A DNA stretch of 64,000 bases from Megachile rotundata (Eukaryota; Arthropoda; Insecta; Hymenoptera; Megachilidae), in contig NC_134995.1 in the NCBI RefSeq assembly GCF_050947335.1, positions 10,268,501-10,332,500 of the forward strand, given 5' to 3'. Numbering within the stretch: position 1 is the first letter of the stretch; every line of letters begins with the position of its first letter. Under the pieces are notes generated by a model, which was not told where the DNA came from, searched no databases, and worked only from the letters and a program-made list of their open reading frames with translations. Shown here piece by piece: positions 23,806 to 35,770 of the stretch. A program made the translations under genes and the position numbers.

Positions 23806-24430
23806 CCAACATGATACATGATAAAGTACATAGTAATCTACATATGAACACATATGTATAATAATCTACATATAACACATGGTACATTGTAATCTACACA
23901 TGAGAGCACACCTAACTAAAAATATCCAAATACATCACAGTTCCCTTTGTCATAAATATTTCCTCTGTTATATAATACACCACCAACAAATACCCACATC
24001 AATACAGAGAAGAATGAAGTACCTAATAATCTACATATGAACACATATGGATAATAATCTACATATAACACATGGCACATTATAATCTACACATGAGACC
24101 ACACCTAACTAAAAATATCCAAATACATCACACTTCCCTCTGTCATAAATATTTTCTCTGTTATATAATACACCACCAACAAATACCCACATCCATACAG
24201 AGAAGAATGAAGTACCTAATAATCTACATATGAACACATATGGATAATAATCTACATATGAACACATATGGATAATAATCTACATATAACACATGGTACA
24301 TTATAATCTTCACATGAGAGCACACCTAACTAAAAATATCCAAATACATCATACTCCCCTTTGTCATAAATATTTTCTCTGTTATATAATACACCACCAA
24401 CAAATACCCATATCAATACAACGAAGAACA
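23806..24430. repeat. 192-bp tandem array, 3 copies
   Basis: CACACCTAACTAAAAATATC recurs near 23,908, 24,100 and 24,321. The first interval is 192 bp. The second is longer by one extra 28-bp ACACATATGGATAATAATCT unit, which is itself tandem. The minus-strand frame 24330-24791 runs from unique DNA into this satellite and starts without ATG, so it was not called. Confidence 0.88.
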
Positions 24431-25320
24431 TATAAAATACAAACCCTGTTAAAATGTCTAGATCGCACAAGGATTGAAAACGTAACACCGTCTCGCAACC
24501 ATAAATTCCTTGTTGAGCATCTCCTTTGACAAAAAGACTCGCAGACATTACATAAGAACAGATCCATATTTCACAATAAAGAGGTGCACTTGTGTAACAT
24601 ATTTCGATCTCCAATAACCCAGCAGCTTCCACGCGAGGAACACAAATAATCGTCGGGTGACACAGGGACACCTTTTGTCTGCAGATTTCACAAGCTACCG
24701 TGAAATATCCCGTCCAAAAGTCGGGAATGTCAAAAGGAAGCAAGAAAAGGGACGCGTTCACAGGAACGATGCAATAACGTAAAAATGGCACGTGATGCTT
24801 TTCAGGGAGGGGCGGTTACGATAAATATTTCAAAGGCAAGAGGGAGATGTCATTGTTCGTCGTCTCGATAGCGTTGTGCTTCTACGAAAAGTTGACGTTC
24901 TTCCGCGACTATGGATTCGGGGATAGAACCCGATATTCTCGTGGCTGAAAGGAATTTTCTGATCTTAAAAAATTGACGCCACAGATCGTCCCAGGCTGGT
25001 TTTATCGACGCGGCCGGATACTAAACGTACCATTTTATTGGACCGTTCCACCTGCAAATAGTGCAGCCATGGCCCTGTACAAATCTCGATACCGACACCC
25101 GGAAACGATCAACAGACTTCCGATTGTGCCGTAAACTGTTCTGAAAAAATACAAACCGGGAAACGGTGAACAACGCTGGCGGTTTTGGACTGCTGGGTTT
25201 TTGTGAGGCAACGCTTATTTTCTGTATTTAGATATTTATATTTATTTTTAGATAATTTTGAAGGTATTTTACTTAGGTATTATACTGTAGGTTTTGTTTA
25301 TGTTCATAAATGTTTGAGAA
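24431..25320. other. Low-copy island
   Basis: About 24,880-25,190 is GC-richer, without a convincing exon. Nothing repetitive was seen. Confidence 0.4.
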
Positions 25321-25800
25321 TATTTGAAGTTTGAGGAGGTAGATGAGCGCTGCTGTAAGGAAAATGGCGGCGGAGGAACAAAATGGCGGCAAGAGTGTTA
25401 GTTGTTGAGTGACTATTTTTGGACGTTCTTTTGAACTCCTTTATTATGGCAAAGAAAATGGCGGTGGAGGGACAAAATGGCTGCTACTTGTTGGTTGTTG
25501 AGTGACTAGTTTTAGAAGCTTTCATTTATTGCTGTAAGGAAAATGGCGGTGGAGGAACAAAATGGCGGCAAGACTGTTGTTGAGTGACTATCTTTAGACG
25601 TTCTTTTGAAGTCTTTTATTGCTGTAAAGAAAATGGCGGTGGAGGGACAAAATGACGGCTACTTGTTAGTTGTTAAATCACTAGTTTTAGAAGCCTTCCT
25701 TTATTACTGTAAAAAAAATGGCGGTGGAGGAACAAAATGGCTGCTACTTGTTGATTGTAGAGTGACTAATTTTAGAAGCCTTTAGAAACCTTCCTTTATT
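25321..25800 (+). repeat. 86-94-bp tandem array carrying AAAATGGCGG words
   Basis: GGAAAATGGCGGTGGAGG-like blocks begin near 25,359, 25,452, 25,538, 25,628 and 25,714. Each is followed by ACAAAATGGC(G/T)GC and a TTGTTGAGTGACTA segment. Units carry up to two YY1/Pho-like AAAATGGCGG words each, making this the densest cluster of that motif in the window. Confidence 0.88.
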
Positions 25801-25824
25801 ACATTCTTTTGTTATAAATTTTTT

Positions 25825-25980
25825 AATTTACAAGCTTACAAAATGACTAACCTAAAAATATAGAAAATTCAACACATAAAAATCTAAAAACTTATATATT
25901 ATCAAACTTGATGCAATAAAATAATAATTTAAGAAGCTTGAGGAGTAGAATAGTTCTTCTACGCACCTGTAAGTAAATAG

Positions 25981-26053
<73 letters not shown>

Positions 26054-26410
26054 GCGAGTAAGTCCGATTGGAATTTCGGGGAGAACGTTAGACGAGAGTA
26101 AGCCGTGCCGGTGAGCGTACCGTGCCATATATACATACATAGTTGTATTTGAGTTAATTATATATATAATATACAATAACATAATTCGTTACATTTTTCG
26201 TTTTTCCGCAACATTTTTATTTCCTTTTAAAATTTCCTACAATAGTTAAATAAATAAATAGTAAATTTTGTAATTTACAAATTTTCAAAATGACCAACCT
26301 AAAAATATAGAAAATTCAACAACATAAAAATCTGAAAATTTATATATTATCAAACTTGATATAATAAAATAATAATTATAGAAGCTTGAACCAAATTCTA
26401 GAATCATTCT
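25825..26410. repeat. Direct repeat (about 130 bp) flanking an AG microsatellite
   Basis: Segments at about 25,828-25,960 and 26,270-26,410 share CAACCTAAAAATATAGAAAA, TATATTATCAAACTTGAT and AAAATAATAATT...GAAGCTTGA in the same order. The copies differ by scattered substitutions and small indels. Confidence 0.85.
25984..26049. repeat. (AG)n microsatellite, about 33 units
   Basis: An uninterrupted AG dinucleotide run follows GTAA and ends before AAATAGCGAG. Such runs are usually polymorphic in length. GAGAG is also the core bound by GAGA factor in Drosophila; binding here is inference only. Confidence 0.97.
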
Positions 26411-28210
26411 ACACCCCTCTAATTAAATAAATTATCAAAAGTAAAATTTCTCTCAAAGAAAATTCTACATGAAACGAAAAATTTTTAAACCTTGTTTGCA
26501 ATAAAGAGTTGAAGGAATATTCGTTTGTAAGAGTTCCTTCAATATTTCACAGTCAAGTAAATCTCCGCAAAACGCAAAAAAACGCGAAATTTAAGTTCCA
26601 AAACGTGAATCGAAAACTGCATATAAAAAGGTAGAATGCACCTGAATTTATCGAAAAACCAGCTTTTGTAGGGCGTGTAAAAACAGTTTATGCGAGGTCG
26701 AATCGTCTCCTGAAAAGCATTTTATCCTTTTACATGGAATACCTTTATGCTGTTAAATTAAAAGGGTGAAAAAAGTTGATACGTTTATCATAGCTTTTCA
26801 AACACCGTCAAATAATCTTTTTTTGATGGAATTTTTGTTCGAAATTCAGTTAGCGTTCCTTTATACGTTGAACGAAAAATAGTTTTTAGTTGCAATAAAA
26901 TTGCTTATACGACGGTGGACCATTGTTGTGGAAGTGTTTTGTTTATACTTTAAGGTTATGTTTTGAAAAGAAGAATTAGACAATAGATGTTGTTGTTAAA
27001 ATTGATATAAAATTGAAATTTTAACAAATAAAATTATAATCTTGTGACATTGATGAGGAAGTATTTTATTGTCTATAATTTAAGGTTATATATTACGAAA
27101 AATTATATAAATAACATAATGACAAGCAAATAATACAGGAACATAATTGTTAAAATTAATAGAAAATTGAAACTTGTATATTTAAAAGAATTTATTTAAA
27201 AAACCTTGAAATTGAGCAGGAATTTTTATACTGAACTTAAAGATAATTTAACATCGCAGAAATATAGGTTAGGCTCGAAACAAAAACATAAAAACAACCC
27301 AAGAAAATTTTCTAGCCCTCTAAAATTTATAAAAATTAAACAAAACATGATCACAAATATTAAAATTGATAAAAGACAAAAATTTTGACATGTTCGTAAT
27401 TAAAAACCTTGAAATCACTAATTTTGAAGGAAATTGATTTAAAATGACAGAAATATAGGTTAGGTTAGAAAATAAAACACAAAGAGAAGAAAGTTTTTTA
27501 CAGTTCTTTACAGAAGCACAAAATGTAACAAAGTTTAACGAAAACAAACCCATAATTCTTCCCTTCGTCAAAATTCTGAAGTTTTTTATGGATTCATGCT
27601 CCTTGTACCGAGACCACACTTTCTGACATTTGCCAGCTGCACTCAACTTTATGCGCCCGAATAAAAGAGATAATGCGTGTACCCTGAATCCTTAACAGTC
27701 CTAATATTTTCAAAATGATGGTAATATCAGTAAAAGTGGCGAAATTGACAGAACACATTTGCGAGGGAAAAGAAAGTAAGCGCTATAAAATGTGCTGCTT
27801 TGAAGAGAACAATGACAGTAATGTAGGTTATGTAAGGGAAGAATGTATCGAGGGAATGTTCGTTGATAAAAGAAGACGAAGATCTTGCTGCTGAATATTT
27901 TTCCAAAGAAGAAATATCTGATGAAGACTATAATATGGAAGTTACGATGATTACTTATTTATGTTGTTGTAAAAGAATGTATAGATTTTTATCTTGACTT
28001 TATGTTCAAGTTTATTCGTATTTATTCGTGGGTGGAAGATGCTTGCAGTATTGAACAAATTTTTGTATTTGTATGTGAAATTGTATTTAAGTATATGGAG
28101 TTTGTAATTTTTTTAATTTTAAAGGTCTTGAGGGATTATTGCTGATCCTTAAATCTGCATGTGCTGACATCTTGTGATTTGTATAACAGAACTGTAAATC
28201 TGTACGTCTT
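26411..28210. other. Low-copy AT-rich intron DNA
   Basis: An approximately 210-bp loose duplication lies at about 27,200-27,500, marked by AAACCTTGAAAT and CAGAAATATAGGTTAGG twice. No gene was recognised. Confidence 0.45.
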
Positions 28211-29165
28211 CAAATTTATAAGTGAACTTATACTCAAAGCTCAAAATTGTTAAGTTCTTACGTTCTCAAACTTCACAATACATTAGGTGCAATATAACGT
28301 ATTTCACAGTTCTCACATTTTTATATTCCGAAACTTTCATAACCTCAAACTTCATAATACACAAATTGCGATACTCACATACCTCACAATCCTCAAACTT
28401 CCATGTCCTCAAACTTCCACATTACCAAATCCTATAATTGTCAAACTTCCACATCACCAAATCCCACAATCCACAAACTTCCATATTCCCAAATCCCCAC
28501 ATCCTCAAATCCCCATATCGCCAAATTCCCACATACTCACATCCTCACATCCCAAATCCCACAATCTCCAAATCCTCACATCCCTAAATCTTCACATTCC
28601 CAAATCCCACAATCTCCAAATTCTCTCAGCCCCAAATCCCATAATTCCCAAATTCTCTCAGCTCCAAATACCACAATCTCCAAATCCTCTCAGCCCCAAA
28701 TCTTCACATTCCCAAATCCCACAATCTCCAAATCCTCTCAGTCCCAAATCCTCACATCCCCGAATCCTCACATTCCCAAATCCTCACATCCACAAATCTC
28801 ACAATCTCCAAATCCACTCAGCCCCAAATCCTCACATCTCCAAATCCCACAATCTCCAAATCCTCTCAGCTTCAAATTCTCACATCCTCAAATCCCACAA
28901 TCTCCAAATCCACTCAGTCCCAAATCCTCACATCCCCGAATCTTCACATTCCCAAATCCCACAATCCCCAAATCCCCTCATCCTCCATCTGCAAAATTCC
29001 ATTCCTCATACATCCATCTTTCTCCACGCTAAAATTCCCAAACTCCCCAACTCTCCAGACCCAAATCTAAAACCTAAAACCTCCATGTACACCCCTCTAA
29101 ACCCCGTCCCCCAACCCCACAATTCTCAAATCCACCGCACACATCTAAATCTCCACACCTAAACC
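28211..29165 (+). repeat. Octamer-register array, C-rich on plus strand (left arm of an inverted pair)
   Basis: Eight-base units CTCCAAAT, CCTCACAT, CCCACAAT, CCCCAAAT and CCTCTCAG follow in register from about 28,420 to 29,000, with degenerate flanks. Frames plus 28287-29162 (291 codons) and 28403-29032 overlap each other and are artefacts. The reverse-complement array lies at 29,941-31,030. Confidence 0.93.
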
Positions 29166-29940
29166 TCTGGCGATAAAAAATGAAACACAAAAGAACTCCG
29201 TCAATTCCCAAAACCATAAAACGAGCGCAAAATAATCGCCCCGCGGTTTCGTAACTGCCGTTTCACCGACACCTTTCCTCCGTCCACGATACGCATGTTT
29301 TTCCGATTCCGGAAATGCAGGCGGCCGTCGTCAAAGACCGAAAGTTTGTTAGCCGAGAGTGGTCAGGCTGTGAAGCCGCGGCGTGCAAACAACCCCATGT
29401 AATTTCCGGAAAAATGCACAAAGCGTCGACAAACGTGGCGATCTCGTTACTTCAAACTGGCGTTCTTGCGCGAAGGTAATCGAGACCGTTGTTTATTGGC
29501 CGAAAAAAATGCGGCTGCCAATGTAAACAGGGTCGTTGCGAAATGAAAAGAACACCGGAATAGCTGGTGAACGTCGTCGAGCGTTACGAGATTCTAATTT
29601 AGGGACAGGTGGACGTGTTGGAGGACATTATGGAGAAATCGAGCGAGAAATGCGTAGAAATAGAACGTGGGGGCATGATCTCGACATTTTGATATTCGTT
29701 TGATATTCGAGCTTAGGGCGATGATTTGTGCTTAGGGTGAACTTGCTTCGAGGATTGTAATGTGGAGATTTATGGGGGACAAAATGGTTGTCGATGAAAA
29801 TGAGATATATGGTTTAGTTTGGTTAGGTCTTTTTATGACTCAGATGTGAAATCAAAATGGTTTCAAAGGGAATTTTTGTGGGTTTGTTATTTTAGTTGGT
29901 TCAGTTAATGTATACTTAATAATATAGTTTAATTAGATTA
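29166..29940. other. Unique spacer between two inverted arrays
   Basis: About 29,230-29,620 is CpG-bearing low-copy DNA with no convincing exon. If the flanking arrays paired, this would be the loop of the hairpin. Confidence 0.5.
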
Positions 29941-31030
29941 ATTTATGGATGATGGCAGATGGGGGATCCGAGGATTTGGGGCTGAGAGAATTTGGAGATT
30001 GTGGGATTTGGGAATGTGAGGATTTAGGGATGTGAGGATTTGGAGATTGTGGAATTTGGAGATGCGAGGATTTGGGGCTGAGTGGATTTGGAGATTGTGG
30101 GATTTGGAGCTGAGAGAATTTGGAGACTGTGGGATTTTAGGCAGAGACAATTTGGAGATTGTGGGATTTGGGAATATGAGGATTTAGGGATGTGAGGATT
30201 TGGAGATTGTGGGATTTGGAGATGCGAGGATTTGGGGTTGAGTGGATTTGGGGCTGAGAGAATTTGGAGACTGTGGGATTTCAGGCAGGGAAAATTTGGA
30301 GATTGTGGGATTTGGGAATGTGAGGATTTAGGGATGTGAGGATTTGGAGCTGAGAGTATTTGGGATGTGAGGATTTGGGGCTGAGTGGATTTGGAGATTG
30401 TGGGATTTGGAGCTGCGAGAATTTAGAGATTGTGGGATTTGGGGCTGAGAGAATTTGGAGATTGTGGGATTTGGGAATGTGCGGATTTGGGAATGTGAGG
30501 ATTTGGAGATGTGAGGATTTGGGACTGAGTGGATTTGGAGATTGTGGGATTTTGAGACGTGAGGATTTGGGAATGTGAGGATTTGGAGATTGTGGGATTT
30601 TGAGACGTGAGGATTTGGGAATGTGAGGATTTGAAGGTTGTGGGATTAGGAGATGTGAGGATTTGGAGATGTGAGAATTAAGAGCTGAGAGGATTTGGAG
30701 ATTGTTAGATCTAGATATGTGAGGATTTGGAAATGTGAGGATATGGGAAAGTAAGAATTTGGAGACGTGAGGATTTGGGGATGTGAGGATTTGGAGATTG
30801 TGGGATTAGGAGATGTGAGGATTTGGAGATGTGAGAATTAAGAGCTGAGAGGATTTGGAGATTGTTGGATCTGGATATGTGAGGATTCGGAAATGTGAGG
30901 ATATGGGAATGTAAGAATTTGGGGATGTGAGGATTTGGGGCTGAGTAGATTTGCTGATTGTCGAATTTGAGGATGTGAGGATTTGGGGATATAAGGATGT
31001 AGGTATGTAAGGATTTAGAAATATGAAAGT
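29941..31030 (-). repeat. Octamer-register array, G-rich on plus strand (right arm of the inverted pair)
   Basis: Units GGATTTGG, AGATTGTG, GGAATGTG, AGGATTTG and GGGCTGAG are the reverse complement of the array at 28.2-29.2 kb. Near 29,985-30,050, the reverse complement agrees with about 28,560-28,625 over some 65 bp with very few changes. Confidence 0.93.
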
Positions 31031-33108
31031 TTGAGTATTATATTTGTCAATAAGTTAGTTTGGTAATGTACAACTTTAACACGAAAGAAAACTAATTATT
31101 TTACTCACAACTTTCCTCGCAAGTGTTCATCTGTCTACACACAAGGTTATTTCACATACGAGCATTTTAACATTTCAATATTTGAATATTTGCTATGAAC
31201 AGAGTATTTCGTTATTGTACTTTAGATTTTACATTTTGCGTCGTTATTGTATTTTACATTTTATATTTTACTTCGTTATTGCTTCATCATAAACGATACG
31301 TTTGATCAATTTTATCGGTAAATAGAACAGATCCGTTGGTTCAGAAATATCCAATACGTATTTCATTTAATTCACTCTCTTTCACGTTGTTTTTTTTTAT
31401 TATTAATTTCTATGGAAATATCAGGTTCCCTTTATTTCCCTTCTGGCAAATCCGTGCCTGAGAAAAAGTTGAAATTCCTGCTACAGCGAAAAATGAAATT
31501 TATAAAATCCGAAATAAGGTTCGTAGCTGTATTTTGTTTGAAATTGAAAATCAGCACAAACAATTATGAAAGTTTCACAGCTTGGTGGACCCGTTGAATA
31601 TCATTGTTCCTTGAACCGGAATAATGTACCCCTTTGTGAAATTTCATTTACAATGGAACTTTTGTTTCTCGTAAAATAAAATATTAACAACGGTGTTCGT
31701 CCATTAAAACTTTCTACATAATTTTAAATCTGTATTAAATTTATAATTACACTTACGGCTTTCTTTTTGAGAGGAAATTAAATTCGATTTACGCAATTTA
31801 CATGAATCGATAACCTTTGTAAGTAATTTTGTTATTTTATATAATTTTCTCATTCAGATTTTACAGAGATTGCAAAATCAAAAAGATAAGAATTTGTATT
31901 TTCAAAATTTTGATTTGTGTCACCTGAATTATTTGTAAATTGTTAAAAGAAAAATACATAAAATTTTCGTGTAAATTTCTGAACCCTGTTATTAAATTAG
32001 CAATAAAATTTTGTTTAGCACAAAAAATTATGAATGACTGAAGTTTGCGGTTAAAATGTAAATCATATGCATTCTGATATCCATCGTTAATTAAAGGTTT
32101 GTTTTCACGCTGTGTGCTCGTTTACGAGGGCAAACAGCGCACGCGACGCTTTACGACTCCCAAAGACTCGGATTTCACGAGTTTCGCAACCCTCGACTAC
32201 TCAATCGAGTTCCCTCTGATTTTCGAGGATGGCCGAGTTTCCGGTGTGCGCGTGCATCCGCCTCCGCCATCGCGAAAGTGTGCGCGGACCGAGTGTGTTG
32301 TATCGCGCGAAATCGGCGATATTAAACGTTCAACTTTTCAAAAGTCCGCCCATTTCGTTCGACCCTGTGAAACTTTCACGTTTAACGTCTCGAACACCAC
32401 TCGAACCGGAAGACTGAAATTCTAGTTGGGTCAGACTCTTCAAGTTATCGTTTGTAGGTTGACAGCCACGATTTCACTCGGAATTTTATTAATTCTACTG
32501 CTATACTATTTACCCTCTTATGTTTGTTTTTTACACTACAGTTTATGACGGTATTAGTATTTTATGGTAGAGTGAAAGTTTGGATGTTCTGCAATATTTA
32601 TACTCGAAATTTTTGAGTGTTTCAACTTGAGTTGTGTGTAAAACCATCTGTGATTTCACTCTAATTAGAATATATTATAGTCCATGTGAAATTAGGGAGG
32701 GTTTAAGTCATCATTTTATCGATTTCAAATTTGTTAAAAAATAACAAGCCTTCAAAGTTTGCAATTTTTGCCCATTTTTACGAAAATAGGCTTCACTTAC
32801 GAATTTTTTTCTCAGAAACTACTCAACAGATTTATCTAAATTCTTTTTTGTTTTATTTACGAAAGATTGGGCTATTCTAAAATATTTTTTGTAATTCCGT
32901 CAATTTGTTATGAAATGTCGAAAAATTTAAACAAATTCTTTTTTTGCGTTTTTTTCAATGAGGGGCGTAAGGGTTTAAATTTAGAAAAATATGGTCATAT
33001 TCTTTGAAGCTTCGCCTTTAAAATGAGCCCTTCAGAACGATGGAGACTCGAAAACTAACGTCACAAGATGGAAAAGTTGTGAGGTACCTCTGGTTTAGGT
33101 AGGTGAGG
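31031..33108. other. Low-copy intron DNA with a GC-rich block
   Basis: AT-rich except for 32,100-32,420, a CpG-bearing block with overlapping frames (plus 32099-32425, which has no ATG start). No domain was recognised in it. Candidate regulatory island. Confidence 0.4.
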
Positions 33109-33225
33109 TGCGTGCGCAGCTATTATGATCGATGCGCGCGCAGCTATTATAGTCGGTGCGCACGCAGCTATTATGTTCAGTGCGCAGCTTGCGTTGGGAC
33201 CAATAGCTGCGCGCAACTCGCAGAG
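33109..33225 (-). repeat. 24-bp GC/TATA tandem array, inverted copy, 3 units plus partial
   Basis: Units such as TGCGCGCGCAGCTATTATAG are the reverse complement of the 18.8 kb repeat, in 24-bp register. The right border has TTGGGACCAA, matching TTGGACCCAA beside the other locus. Confidence 0.88.
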
Positions 33226-34190
33226 GATATTTCTGAATATCTAACCTCAAATATTCTAAATACTATTAAAAATTATTCAAATAATTAACTTCGACAATTC
33301 CAAACCTGTAACTCTTCATATTTCTGAATGTCCAACCTCAAAGATTCTAAACACAACTTAAAATTATTCAAATAATCAACTTCGTCAATTCCAAACCTTC
33401 AAAACTACCCAAACCTAAAATTTTTTAAATCCATAAATTAACAAATCCCCAACCTCCCAAACCCATAAATTAAAAAAATCTAAAAAACAAGCTGAAAACC
33501 CCCTTTTTCGATTAACCCGATTTTTCCACAGTAAAAAACTAGATTAAAAAAAGAGATTGGACAGATCCAATAGAATCGTGCAATTGGAAACGTTACAGCC
33601 ACAATATCTATTACATTCGAATTCGTTTGATTATTTCAATACCGCACGCTTCAAAAAGGGTCCATTCAAAATATTGATGTTATCAAAGTTTTATCAAACA
33701 TCTGGCGGCAAATTCAAGCGGATAAATGTTCGAAACCTATGGTGATCGCGATCAAACATTCGCATTAGATTGCAATATCACATGCTCGCCGACGAGGATG
33801 GTCGAGTTCGGAGATTCTGAATTGACGTTCGTGACAGAATGACGAGCGATTTTATGGCGTTTGTCGATAGCTCGGTGAAGATAACGCACGATTAAAGGTA
33901 TCGTCGGATAACAGGTACACGTACACGATGAATTCTATATTGAAGCAATCGGATATTCATTTGTGGCGAACCAGGTACGACAGCCACGAACGCTGATGCA
34001 TTCTGGTTTTCCTATTCAATTCGCTCTCTCTGTTCTCTTTATACTGATATCTCTTTTACTTTCTCTTCCTTTTTCACTCTCTTTTTGTATTCATCTTTCT
34101 CTTTCACTTTATTTTGTCTTTTCCTTTTTGTCAATCTTAGTCTCTTTCCATTTCTATTTCTCTATCGCTTTAAGTTTGTAGTTGAGATAT
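33226..34190. other. Low-copy intron DNA
   Basis: Begins with two copies of an approximately 95-bp segment (ATTTCTGAAT.TC.AACCTCAAA and AAAATTATTCAAATAAT at about 33,226-33,400). It ends in a T/C-rich stretch (34,020-34,170) whose frames are low-complexity. Confidence 0.5.
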
Positions 34191-34995
34191 TGAAAGATAA
34201 AGGTATTAAGAAATTGAGAAATTGAGAAATTGAAGAATTGAAAAATTGTAAAATTGAAAAACTAAAAAATTGCAAAATTGTGAAATTGCAAAATTGCAAA
34301 ATTGAGAACTTAAGAAATGAAAAATTTGAAAAATTGAAGAATTGAAGAATTGAAGAATTGAATGTCTGAAAAATTGAGATACTGGAGAATAGTAGAATTG
34401 TAAACTTGAGGAGGTGAAAAATTGTAGAATTGAAAAATTGAGAAGTTGGAAAATTGAGAAATTGGAAAATTGAGAAATTGGGAAACTGCGAAATTGGAAA
34501 ATTGAGAAATTGGGAAACTGCGAAATTGGAAAATTGTGAAATTGGGAAACTGCGAAATTGGAAAATTGAGAAATTGGGAAATTGAGAAATTGGAAAATTG
34601 AGGAATAGGAAAATTGAGAAATTGGAAAATTGAGGAATTGGGAAACTGAGAAATTGGAAAATTGAGGAATTGGGAAACTGAGAAATTGGGAAATTGTGGA
34701 ATTGGGAAATTGAGGAATTGGAAAATTGAGGAATTGGAAAATTGAGGAATTGGAAAATTGAGAAATTGGGAAACTGAGAAATTGGGAAACTGAGAAATTT
34801 GGAAACTGAGAAATTGGGAAACTGAGAAATTGAAAAATTGAGGAATTTGGGAAATTGAAAAATTGAAAAATTGAAAAATTGAAAAATTGAAAAATTGAAA
34901 AATTGAAAAATTGAAAAATTGAAAAATTGAAAAATTGAAAAATTGAAAAATTGAAAAATTGAAAAATTGAAAAATTGAAAAATTGAAAAATTGAA
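34191..34995. repeat. 8-bp satellite (TTGAAAAA core, GAAATTGG flank)
   Basis: The right end (34,850-34,995) is near-perfect TTGAAAAA in 8-bp steps. The left part is octamers GAAATTGG, GAAACTGA and GGAATTGG. The minus-strand frames of 286 and 267 codons, repeating FNFSIFQF-like octapeptides, are artefacts of 3 x 8 nt. Confidence 0.95.
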
Positions 34996-35770
34996 AATCT
35001 TAAACCCAAAAAATTGTATCATGCGCTTAAAACTCTAAACACCCACAGATTTCCATAAACAAACTTTTACGGAGTATGACGCACATGTGACGCATCAGTG
35101 ACGCACTTTTCTTAACTCACAGTCGTCTTCCGTTTAATTTCGACATAAACTATATTACTCCATTCTGTTATTGCTTTACCTAGTAATTTTGTCAGTATCA
35201 TAGACACAAACTACGTTAAACTAGTGAAGCATAAAGCACAACCTGGAAACTGGAATCGGTTCTATTATCCTTTACAGTATACGTACATTGGATCTATGAA
35301 AACAGATATTGCCAGTAATATACGTACAGGATTTAAAGGGCTAATAAAGCCGATTCGAAGAGCAGCAAAAGAAATTGAATTAATGAGGGGCCATATCGAC
35401 CTGTTTAACGTGTATCTCTTGATAAAACGCCAGGTAAACTAGTTCAAAGCCATACGTTTCATAATAATCTGCATGCACGTACAAATTTAATGTGACTGGA
35501 TGTAATTAGCACACCGATAATAATTTCGTTGTTACCCGCGAACAAATCATACCACTTTATCGGATACTAACAAGGATAAACTGCCAATTATTTTGTATCA
35601 TTTCATTTTATGAACATACGTTACTACGTTTAATCCTTTTTATGTATGGTCTTAATGATAAATTATGGACTCCGGTTTGTAATTAATTTGGTGAAAAATT
35701 GGATGTAGGAGATGTAATTATTAAACATGGAACGGAAACATTTTTATGGAACTTTTGCAAGCTACGAACT
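34996..35770. other. Low-copy intron DNA
   Basis: No repeats or convincing exon. A 72-codon frame at 35,224-35,442 has no recognisable domain. Confidence 0.4.

Noticed and set aside
24330..24791. 153-codon minus frame with hydrophobic stretches, a possible membrane protein
   Set aside because: Begins at GTG and not ATG, half lies in the 192-bp satellite, and no domain or splice support.
28287..29162. 291-codon plus frame rich in Pro, Ser, Asn and His
   Set aside because: Octamer array; a second long frame overlaps it and the mirror array at 30 kb gives similar peptides.
34162..35022. Minus frames of 267-286 codons rich in Phe, Asn, Ser and Ile
   Set aside because: Octamer satellite; peptides repeat every eight residues.
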